Source: Chara braunii (taxonomy: Eukaryota; Streptophyta; Charophyceae; Charales; Characeae). Taken from it: DNA of 27,999 bases. The translations under genes and the position numbers were made by a program. This document shows, piece after piece, positions 19,941-27,999 of this stretch (position 1 is its first letter; each line of letters starts with the position of its first letter). The notes under the pieces are model-generated. The model was not told where the DNA came from, ran no database searches, and saw nothing but the letters and a program-made list of their open reading frames with translations. The stretch lies in NCBI GenBank assembly GCA_003427395.1, contig BFEA01000102.1, positions 1,794,233 through 1,822,231 of the forward strand, given 5' to 3'.

Positions 19941-20890
19941 GTCGTCGAGCGCGGTAGGGGTTCTCGATTCTTGACAGTGATGGCATTGAGGCCCCTATAG
20001 TCAATGCACATCCTCAGAGTGCCCCCCTTCTTTGGTACGAATAGGACCGGAGAACCATAAGGAGAGACACTCGGTCGGATCCAACCCTTCTCTACGAGTT
20101 CCTTGAGTTGTCGGCGAAGCTCATCAAGCTCGCCTGGAGACATCTGATAGATCCTACCCTTCGGGATGCTAGACCCTGGGATAATTTCTATCGCGTGGAC
20201 GACCTCCCTCTCGACAACCCCTCTCGGCTCTTCAAAAAGATCAGGGTACTTAGCAACTACTCCCTCTATCTCCGGCGACATTTTCACCGGCTCGCCTGCT
20301 GCAGAGACATAGACTAGATACATACCCTCCAGAATTTGCTTGTAATAGTTATAGAACGCGGCCGCACACATGCATCCACAGGACTCAATCAGACTACTAG
20401 CTTTGAACTTACATAATCTGGCGGTCCCTCCACCTGGCAAAGTGTGTTTGACTACTTTTCGGTCCCAATCAAACCGGGGTTGTGCTACGGAGAGGTAGTA
20501 CATACCTAACAAGATATCCATGGGGAGATCATCGCTCACCAGGAACAAAACGTGATGTCTCAGTTCCCCTTCCTCGTACGGGAAACAACACTCAACATTC
20601 TGGAGGTAGTCATTAACTACCATGCGCTGTTTGTTGGCACAGGTCGACTCCACTTGCCGACTCAGGCACTGCACTTGCCCATGTAAGCGCATCCTCTCAA
20701 TGCACGCAAGACTAATAAAGTTTCTAGTCGAGCAAGTATCATAATATGCCCCGGCCTTGCGACCACTGATGACTACCTCGCCGACGAGCATCTCTCCCTT
20801 AGGGCCTTTAGCCAATGCCGTCCAAGAAGCTAGTGGGTCTAATCTCCACACCTCCTCCTCTAGCTCCTCTAAGGACTCAAACACATTCAT
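19934..20890 (-). pseudogene. Protease and RT fingers (element A)
   Basis: An open frame of 318 residues from [14 protein letters not shown]. An aspartic-protease region reads [15 protein letters not shown], where the usual D-T/S-G triad has Cys in the third position (20732-20734), and has a second hydrophobic block [14 protein letters not shown]. The RT fingers follow: [51 protein letters not shown] and [15 protein letters not shown]. After PLPR a one-base deletion at about 19949 shifts the frame and the ORF terminates. The start codon given is the first Met of the open frame; in the living element this was probably an internal part of a gag-pol or pol polyprotein. Confidence 0.88.
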
Positions 20891-21014
20891 CGAACAGAGG
20901 CTCGATGGGTATGATGTGTTTGCGGGATGACGATGGAGTCAGTAGCTCGGGCCATCTCTCGAGATGGTGAGGATGTGTCCACCACCTCGACCCTAGCAGG
21001 AACAACTACTATTC

Positions 21015-21862
21015 CTACGGGCCCGACGCGTTTCCCGGAGCAGTGCCAGAACTGCTGAACACATTGCTACCAACAGGAGTAGAGGATCCCAACGCCTGCC
21101 CCATCGTAGGCGGGATCTTCTCGGTCACCTTTTTGTTTCGGCACTTGAATTGATTATGGCCATATTGGCCACAACGAATACAAGCCTGCCGGGTGTGCCG
21201 ATCTCTCCACACGTCCTCTGTTATACCCGCTTTCTCCCATGGAGGAGCATTGGGGTCAACTTGACTCCTAGTCCGGGAACCTCCACGGCGTCTACCGGTC
21301 GCCTTACCTTTTTAAGCTATGGCAGCGACGACTACACCCCCTGAAGCTTTCTACGCTGCCAGCTTCTGAACCCACTCTCGACTGAAAATCATCATCCAAT
21401 TCGATGGTGGAGCCATCGTTGTCGGCGAACATGACGCATCCCTTCGCTTTCCAGTTGGGAGGCAGTGACTTTTTCCTACCATCCGTCGTGGGTGTCTGAC
21501 CATGCCCTATCTTTGCTTCCAGGTCTAGCGCCTTCTTGCTAAACGACGGGAAGTTGTACATGTTGATGTTGGCCTCACTTGCCAACTGATTCCTGAGAGG
21601 CATGGAAAAGCATCTCAGGTAGGAGGTGAGTAAAACCTGGGGTCATAGCGCACCCCAGGGACACAGATCAGATGCTCTGCTGCATCAGTGGCCTCTCTTA
21701 TTTACTTAAACTGCCTGGTATGCAGTGTCAGGATAACGTCAGTAGCCTTTTGGGCCTCCTGAGGATCATGCCACCTGCCTTCCACCAACTTCAAGAAGTC
21801 ATCCAGTTTCTGGGTGACCACCCAAGCGTGAAAGTCGTGACCGTACCCAAGTAGCTGCACTA
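21015..21862 (-). pseudogene. Gag C-terminal part: capsid fragment and CCHC knuckle (element A)
   Basis: Three frame fragments. The first (about 21862-21680) reads LLGYGHDFHAWVVTQKLDDF and on to ATDVILTLHTRQFK before a TAA, a capsid-like piece. The second (21603-21304) is MPLRNQLASEANINMYNFPS with an acidic tail. The third (21212-21015) has CIRCGQYGHNQFKC at 21141-21182, a perfect C-X2-C-X4-H-X4-C RNA-binding knuckle, followed by a Ser/Gly/Pro-rich tail. Frames change between pieces, so no full-length Gag can be made. Confidence 0.82.
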
Positions 21863-21966
21863 AACCACTCACCATCTTGCCGCACTCCCCTCTAGATAGG
21901 AGGCAACCATAAGCACTTCCTCATGCAGCAAGGTAAGTTTGCACTTGACATAGATTGGCACTGCCC

Positions 21967-22698
21967 TCAAACATGTGTCGAGGTCTTCGCCCTTCTTATC
22001 CCCTGTAAAGGGTTTAGGAGCGGTGATGGCCGTCTTTGGAACCCACTGACTTGTCCCGGTAACTGCACCAATCCGGGTTGTGGACCTTGTGGTGCTGGAG
22101 CATGCTGCACTAGCTGTTGTTGGGGTTGTGAACCCTGCGGCTGTGCAGGCTGCGAGACAACAGATTGCCCGCTTACGGCAACCTGCGACGGAGGTTGGGA
22201 GAACACTGCCTGTACAAGAATCTGCACACTAGGACCTGCCGAGAACCCGCCTGTTAAAGGCATACCCAGGGAAATGGGCTGGACCGATGCTGGAGCTGTA
22301 TATGGGGATACCCCAGTCACCGGTGGGACAAAAGGAGGAGGATGTACAACGGGCCAGACACCAGGCCCGGACAGTGATGGTGCCACCTGCGTTCGCCCGA
22401 CCACCACGACCAAACTTGATTGGATGCCCTGTAAGATCGTCATTTGGTGATCTTGCGTCTCTACCACTCCTAGCAAGATCGACCTTAGGGTCCCGACATC
22501 GTCATCCAACTCTGCTGGGTCCATCTCCTCTAACTCACTAATGTCCGCTTGTCTCCGCTGCATCCTGGCTCTTCTTCTAATCATTCTCTCTTTCTCTGCC
22601 TTAATCTCACCTAAAGCCTGTTGTAGTTGTGCCTCGCGATCAGCAGCTCGCTGTATGGCGATCTCTTCGGGAGTCATCACTACCAGTTGGCTTGCCAT
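21967..22698 (-). pseudogene. Gag middle part: coiled coil and P/Q-rich region (element A)
   Basis: 243 residues from MASQLVVMTPEEIAIQRAAD. The first ~75 form a charged, probably coiled-coil helix; the rest is rich in Pro, Gln, Ser and Val. The frame is the same as that of the upstream fragment 22711-22989, separated only by a TAG (22711-22713) and four codons, so this Met is likely internal to the original Gag. The frame ends at a stop at 21967, before the capsid region. Confidence 0.78.
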
Positions 22699-22710
22699 TA
22701 CGCCAGTTGA

Positions 22711-22989
22711 CTAACTCAGGGTCTGTGCAATCGTTGACCCTAGAGATTCTGAGTTGTCGGCCTGGGAACTCTGTTGTGCAGCAGTTGCCATGGCTGCTGA
22801 AGCGGCGGCTTCGCTTGCGAGCGCCTTGCTTGCGTCTGCGGTCCTAACCCTCCGCTGCTGCTGCTGTCTCTCCCTCTGCTGACGGAACAGATATTTGTCG
22901 CCCTCTGGTCCTAACGCCAAGTGGGCTATCGGGCGTCTTGCCGATCGCAAGAGCCTATCGTCCGATTGTGGGACCTCCCTATCGCTCAT
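22711..22989 (-). pseudogene. Gag N-terminus (element A)
   Basis: The ATG at 22989 opens MSDREVPQSDDRLLRSARRP, followed by a Gln/Arg-rich and Ala/Ser-rich segment, and ends at TAG 22711-22713. This is the first long Met-initiated frame after the leader on the minus strand, so it is the likely Gag start. The same frame continues through the TAG into 22698-21967. A CAG-to-TAG nonsense change is the simplest explanation. Readthrough is possible but the following bases (TCAACT) do not match the well-known CARYYA context. Confidence 0.75.
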
Positions 22990-24240
22990 AAACTACAATA
23001 CTGCACACCGTCTGCACTAGGACACTCATTTAATGCCTACCGCAGCGTCATGCACAAACCGATTTAAAATAAATAAACTAATTAATCGGTGGCTATGTCA
23101 GAGACTATACATTTGGGTTCAACAGGTAAGTTCAGATTCTTGCAAACGAAAACTATTTTACTTCGACTAGTCCGCAAAAAGAAAGCACAATAAACAGATA
23201 ACAGTTCTAACTCTGCTGTCTGTCAGATGTTAATGGTTGATCAAAATAAAAATAGAATCATTTGTTGGGTCTGTTTGCAAAATGGAATCTTGCCCAAACT
23301 TATCACATGGAATCTACCCCTCCCTCAGTTCTTCTTGAATGTCTCTTGTCGTCAACGTCCCTGAGCAATCCGAACAGTGTGCGTGTCTAAAGGTGTGCAC
23401 GCGGCCCACCCCTGTGCCTCGAGTCTTGATGAGCTGGCCAGCCCTGCACAGTCTTTCTCCTCGCGTGCAGCGAGCCTTACACCGACCGATTGGCTGACCA
23501 GGAGGTGTTTATATGGACGGCCCCCGAAGTCCTCAAGAATTCTTTAACGTCGCAGACAGGACGACGATCACAGTCAATGGAAGGTACCCCGTCGGTGCTT
23601 ATTTATAGACGCCCTGTCTCATTTGTACCATAGGGCTGGCCTGCCCCTCAGAACCCCTCTACAGCGCAACGAGCAGACAAAGGACAAAGCAGCAAAGCAT
23701 GTGTGCTCTACTCCTTGTCGGTTGGCATGGTGACCGTGACCCAGTGCTTCGTCCAAGGCCCTTCAGATAGCACCGCTCTCTCCTTCCAGGTGCTTCACGT
23801 GAAGATTGACGACTCTCAAGGTTGAGCGCACACGACTCCTCACAATAGAGGACTCTCAAGACAAAACATACATCCTCACGGTAAAAAATGTCGAAGACGG
23901 TAGATAAGGTTAGGTGCAACGTACCTCAAAATAGCTGCCCCCAACCACAAATATTCTCACCAGATGCCCCGATGTTGATTGTGATGACCAATCGCTGCTT
24001 CAGCACAACCACCAGTGCACCACAGTTCCACCTCAGCATCGATCACACATCGGATAGTTCTCATCACACTGCGAACACCCAATATTACACCACATGCCGT
24101 CCTGGCGATACCCCTCTCCACCTGGGTCGCCTACTTATCTTCGCCCTCCTCACTACCCACGTCCCACGACACGGTCACTCACCGCACACACCAGGCCGCA
24201 TTAGGCAGAAGACAAGCGCCAGATTAGCGCACCGTACCAC
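22990..24240 (-). other. Leader of element A
   Basis: 1.25 kb between the primer-binding site and the gag ATG. No coding frame with recognisable content on either strand. Such leaders normally carry packaging signals and, in plants, can be long. Confidence 0.6.
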
Positions 24241-24253
24241 AACTCCGATACCA
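24241..24253 (-). other. Primer-binding site of element A
   Basis: The minus strand reads TGGTATCGGAGTT, starting three bases after the 5' LTR. It matches the initiator tRNA-Met 3' end complement over 11 bases except G at position 8, the same change as in element B. Confidence 0.82.
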
Positions 24254-24256
24254 AAT

Positions 24257-25176
24257 TGCAAGGAAGATGAGCAATAGCGAACTTCAGAAATCAAACAGCA
24301 TCATACACATGAGACCAGATAGTTGTGACCTCGAACCAATAGCAGAATTGCATCACGAGTTTCACCAAATAAGCGCACACCAAAAGCTCTTAATTGACAA
24401 TGTTGGAATAGTCTCATCATCATCAACGAAAGAACCAATGTTGATATCCTATCTGGCGCTTGGCGCCCAGACTACGAATGGCAGATCCTATCTAGCCTAG
24501 ACTACAATGCCGCTGATGACGTCAACAGCTTCCCAAGTACGAGCAGATCTCGGCCAATGCCGCACACCTCAAGCACAAGATATGTCTCCCGTACCACTTG
24601 CAACCTAGTTCCCCAACTCACAAATGCCACTTGCACCCAAGGACCACCATGCGCCTCATCCAGCATACAGCAGCGCAGCTCGGCTATGGCTGCCTGCTCC
24701 TTCCAGCTCGCGCGTGAACGCGTGAGCCTGGCTAGCGTTAGCGCAGCATGCAGCCAGTGCCCGAATGTCCAATGCGTGGGCAGGCCCTTCCCTATATCGA
24801 AGTGGCATGCTGCTGCGTGCTGTGCTGCGGTACTGGGCCCTGACCCAGAAGCTTCCGGTAGGCCCAGGGAGGCTGAGCCTCAGTCCAAACGAATCAGACC
24901 CAGGCCACCGACAAACTAGTGCCCAACTGCCCACAGTCTGAGTTGGGTCCATGCTGCGTATCTCGCCCAGGGCCTGACTGAGATACATTTGATAAAGGAG
25001 GCCAGGGCCTGGGCGCCTTCAACCAACTGGCGCTGCGCAACTGCCTGAATTTTACCCCAGTTGCGAAGTAGTCCAAAATAGGTCTCTTGTCATCTGTCGA
25101 GCCTGCCTTCACTTAGTGCGGCCGGCCTGTTGCAAATAGGGGCCTGGTAGGGCTTATCAAGGCCTTGTGCCTCACA
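24257..25176 (-). repeat. 5' LTR of element A
   Basis: 920 bp, a direct repeat of 16518-17436, starting TGCAAGG and ending GCCTCACA on the plus strand. It should hold the element promoter and start of transcription in minus orientation. Short indels and substitutions distinguish it from the 3' LTR. Confidence 0.95.
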
Positions 25177-25990
25177 TTATTAGTAATGAATTGGATATTC
25201 GTAAATTTAAAGAATATCAATAGAACATTTTAGATCCAAGAGTTTCTATATAGATATAAATCTAAATCAATACTCTACCATTTGTTATTTCATTGTTATT
25301 TCATTTTCATTTGTACTTTTTTTATAACTTAAAAATTTATGAAAAAGTTCCCACGAAGAAGATATGGCAGTGCCTAACCCCCACATCACAGATATGCTGT
25401 TGCCAGGCTCAGCAGATAAAACACTTGCTTCACTGCTGCCCGCAACCCTAGCAGCGGCTTCCCAGCTGAGTGCCGGTCCAGCAGCGTGCCGACATCGACA
25501 AAAGCACTAAACAACTGCTCAGCAAAAGACCTCTAACCCTTTGGACCCATTCTACTTACAGTTCTACTCTAACATACTGGACTGGATTCCCTAAAACGTA
25601 AAACCAACAAACAGTTATGGGTCTGTGTTGTCCAGCAACAACGGGAACAGTCTGAAGCAAAAGTAATAAACCAACTGCCCGTTGAGGCCTGAAACGAGGC
25701 TGAGGCCCAATAGTACCCTTTTGCAGTAGTTTAGAGGATTTGCAGAAAAGTCCTTGTCAGTTTACGCCTATTTCAATTACCAGATAGGACCTAGAACGCA
25801 GAAAATTTGCAAAACTGTCCTAGAGAAACTGCAAGAACATTGCTTTCCTACCCTCCCAGGGAGCGAGGACCATCAAGCTGTTAGTGCCCACGAGGTGAGC
25901 GGTGGGGCAGTAAACCTTCTTGTTTCGCCCCATAAGCCAATACAACGGACTTGGCTGTCTTGAGAAGTTCCTTTCACGTAAAGCACTCAG
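25177..25990. other. Spacer between elements A and D
   Basis: The first 200 bp are very AT-rich and match in character the sequence left of element A, consistent with one interrupted target region. The rest has no gene I recognise. The part near 25700-25990 could be the downstream end or LTR of element D, but no boundary is visible. Confidence 0.5.
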
Positions 25991-26041
25991 TGTGTGGTTC
26001 TAAGAGGAACTTAACAAGGTACTCACAGTTGGGGCCCATCC

Positions 26042-26189
26042 CCCACTGGGCCTCAATTTGTTGCACTTCATATCCCTTCCCTGGGATGGGTGGACCGAAT
26101 TGAGGGGCCCCATAACCCACTGGGCCTCAATTTGTTGCACTTCATATCCCTTCCCTGGGATGGTTGGACCGAATTGAGGGGGCCTGTCA
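26042..26189. repeat. 74-bp tandem duplication
   Basis: Two near-identical copies start at 26042 and 26116 (CCCACTGGGCCTCAATTTG to the GGACCGAATTGAGGGG block). The left copy has GGGATGGGTGG where the right has GGGATGGTTGG. It lies at the 3' end of the integrase remnant of element D and disrupts its reading frame. Confidence 0.92.
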
Positions 26190-26513
26190 GGAAATCCATT
26201 GGAAGATGTGAAAGGCAACAAATTTGATGCATGAAAGACATGATAGCTTTGGAGATGTGGAGGAAGATCGAGAACATAGGATGCACCGAAGGGGTCAACT
26301 CCCACTATATCCTGCACCTGCCATGAACCACAGTACACAGGCAAGAACTTCCGAGAGATATCCACTTCATCAGAGAACTCAGATCTTTTGATCCAAACCC
26401 TATGTCTCGGTCTAATGGTGGAAGGCAAGCGATGTTTGTTGGCCTATTCAATCATTCCCTTCTGGGTTTTATATGCATGTTAGTCCATGCGTTCTCTAAG
26501 TCCGATTCATATC
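26185..26513 (-). pseudogene. Integrase C-terminal fragment (element D)
   Basis: On the minus strand, YESDLENAWTNMHIK begins at about 26513. After a small frame disruption the frame from 26428 reads RHRVWIKRSEFSDEVDISRK, then CGSWQVQDIVGVDPF and SYVLDLPPHLQSYHVFHASN. This is the integrase C-terminal, GPY/F-type module of a gypsy element, different in sequence from that of element A. It then runs into the 74-bp duplication. Catalytic core, zinc domain, RNase H, RT and protease are all missing upstream. Instead the gag remnant of the same strand comes immediately before it. Confidence 0.8.
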
Positions 26514-27798
26514 TTCCGCTTCTGCCGTGCATTTGGGCGTTTGCCAGCTACCCTAGGAGTGGAGCTCCTTTGTCCCTGGGACTGATTGGAGCCCTTAGTG
26601 AAGCTCATTAGTGCCTGAGGCAAAGTCAAGACAGCCAGATCCGGGGAAACTCTTGCATCCTGGCTAGCTGACGGAGTCATTACTCCCTGGTCAGAGCCTG
26701 CAGAGTCTTCCTCAGACTCCAATTAACACAACCTACCTCCTCCCTTCCTCTAGCCCTGGGAAGAGGATCTGGTTGGAGGGCAACGTCCATGTCTAGTGCT
26801 GCCTTTCCAAAGGACCTCCAGTCCTTATAGTTAGTAACATACACGGCCCTAGCATACCCTTCTGGGGCTACCAGATAAACCACTTCAATTTATCTCCTTC
26901 TGACTATCTGATTGGCTGTCTTCTGGTCTCGCTCTTTATCAACAAATCTCTCCTCCAGGCCCTGGAATAACGAATCTATACCTCTAGTAGAGGTCCAATC
27001 TGCTAGCTGCTTCCTGACTCTATTAGCCTCAGAAATGGCCTACTTCAAGGCTGTACTAGCAAGGAGGCCTACCGTGGTCCTCAGCTTGTCCTCGTCTGAA
27101 CAAGTGAAGCCCTTGAGGTAGGACCTCATTTACGCAATCTAGTCTAAGACATCCACTTTAGGGTCTTCCCCAGTGAACTCCTTGGGCTGCCCCATCTTTG
27201 GGAGCTTCCGCTGGCACCCGGGACACCATTGGGCCCACTCCCAATAATCAGCGCTGGCTTTCCCTTAGGGGAAGGCGGACGTTGACTTTTGGGAGAGCTT
27301 GCTCCTGAACCCTGTGCAGAGTGGGGGGGTTGAATATGGGGTTTACTAGAGTGAGAAGGAGATTGACCAAAGAAAGGAAGACGTTTCAATATTATGTCCT
27401 TCAGCTCTTGGAGAGTGCTCTCAACGTTGATAAGCTTAAGCTCCATAGCAGAAACATTGGCTTCCACCGCCGTCGTTACCCAATCATCCCAGGTCATGAA
27501 AATGTCCCTGCTATGTTCGGCCTCAAACGCAATCTACTTTCCAAGCTCCTTTTGGACCTAAAAAAATCCGCCGTCAGTTTGGGCAGAAGCAACGTATGCA
27601 GACAATTCTTCTCTGCTCCCAATCTTCCTTTCCTTATTCTCCGCTTCTTTTTTTCTCTCTTTACTCTCTTCATATCTTTTTAGCATTTTCCATAGCTTGC
27701 TCCCATTGTTTATATTCATTATCGAGTACAACTACTGCGGTCAGGGACTTCTTTTCCTCCCTGTCGTAGCCCTGACCACTTGATTTCCCATCAACCAT
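26507..27798 (-). pseudogene. Gag remnant (element D)
   Basis: The likely start is ATG 27798 (MVDGKSSGQGYDREEKKSLT). A one-base frame change near 27681 leads to a lysine/glutamate-rich coiled-coil stretch. After two in-frame stops it continues into MTWDDWVTTAVEANVSAMEL (from 27497) and a Ser/Pro-rich linker. A capsid-like part starts near 27128 (MRSYLKGFTCSDEDKLRTTV), again with two stops, and runs through APEGYARAVYVTNYKDWRSF. The last piece (26722-26507) is Ser/Gln-rich and ends in a basic tail. No CCHC knuckle is visible. Order and composition fit a gypsy Gag; the neighbour is an integrase C-terminus, so this is an internally deleted element. Confidence 0.65.
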
Positions 27799-27977
27799 GT
27801 TGTTCAACTAAAGAAAAGAAAAAGGAACTCGAATTAGACCATATACAGAATACACAGACTCAGCAAGTTGTTCTGTGACGTTTATTTCATAGTTGCGGCG
27901 CATTGAGGTGCGCGCCTCAGCGCACGTCTGGCGCACCTTGCGCAACGCACCGCGCATCGCACCAAGTGCGGCGCACT
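27799..27977. repeat. GCGCA-rich low-complexity stretch
   Basis: From about 27894 the sequence is a dense series of GCGCAC/GCGCAT-like words, including GAGGTGCGCGCCTC. It lies just upstream of gag D in element orientation, so it may be leader or LTR sequence. No primer-binding site was found. Confidence 0.55.
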
Positions 27978-27999
27978 AAAAAAAAAAAAAAAAAAAAAA
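27978..27999. repeat. Terminal A-run
   Basis: 22 consecutive A at the end of the window. It could be a genomic homopolymer at which assembly stopped. Confidence 0.9.

Larger units (their letters stand above)
16518..25176 (-). mobile_element. Ty3/gypsy chromodomain-type retrotransposon A
   Basis: This 8.66-kb element runs on the minus strand: 5' LTR (25176-24257), primer-binding site, leader, gag, protease, RT, RNase H, integrase, chromodomain-like C-terminus, polypurine tract, 3' LTR (17436-16518). Integrase after RNase H defines Ty3/gypsy order. LTRs begin TG and end CA, and TTAT flanks both sides (16514-16517 and 25177-25180). The AT-rich surroundings allow alternative 5-bp alignments of the target duplication, such as TATTA. 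By eye the LTRs differ at roughly 45-55 of ~920 positions, so insertion is not recent. All coding regions are broken, so the element is not autonomous. Confidence 0.93.

Noticed and set aside
21923-22450. 175-residue cysteine/glycine-rich plus-strand ORF
   Set aside because: Antisense shadow of the Pro/Gln-rich gag segment; the Cys and Gly codons are complements of that bias.

Overview
The window looks like repeat-rich nuclear DNA of a plant-lineage eukaryote. There are no operons, ribosome binding sites or bacterial gene spacing, and I could not recognise a single-copy host gene, tRNA or rRNA. Every convincing protein match is a decayed Ty3/gypsy-type LTR retrotransposon. The gag and pol style resembles, from memory only, elements in streptophyte (charophyte) algae such as Chara; this is an inference and was not searched. 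The window opens with a CT dinucleotide run and closes with a run of 22 A, so it may be a whole contig that broke at simple repeats.

Layout. Bases 1-1285 contain a CT microsatellite, a GC-rich inverted repeat, and a triplicated segment interrupted by a perfect Tn5/Nextera mate-pair junction sequence (949-986) and a degraded second copy (1119-1153). This stretch is probably a library or assembly artefact. Bases 1286-8900 are AT-rich and apparently non-coding. They hold a 524-bp hairpin-forming MITE-like element with perfect 14-bp terminal inverted repeats (3048-3571) and a ~62-bp tandem array carrying GTGTCAC/GTGACAC inverted repeats (6475-6800). A plus-strand gag relic with a CCHC zinc knuckle lies at 8940-9987 (element C). 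It is followed by a degenerate ~134-165-bp repeat (10834-11380) and a GTAC-rich, A-run-rich patch (12196-12545).

Bases 12679-15303 are the 5' part of a minus-strand LTR element (element B): LTR, primer-binding site, leader with a 13-bp ACGT-core tandem repeat, and a truncated gag. Bases 16518-25176 are a structurally complete but coding-dead minus-strand gypsy element (element A). It has two ~920-bp LTRs, a primer-binding site, a polypurine tract and a short target-site repeat. It carries gag and protease-RT-RNase H-integrase-chromodomain remnants in the expected order, broken by stops, frameshifts, deletions and a 31-bp duplication. Bases 26185-27798 are a further minus-strand element (D) in which gag abuts only the integrase C-terminus, so most of pol is missing.

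In an intact element of this kind Gag forms the particle, protease processes the polyprotein, RT/RNase H copy RNA from a tRNA primer, and integrase inserts the DNA. No copy here looks able to do this. I found no convincing undescribed functional system. The most notable points are the sequencing-adapter junction, the hairpin element, the structured repeats inside element B, and the clustering of substitutions at catalytic residues in element A.
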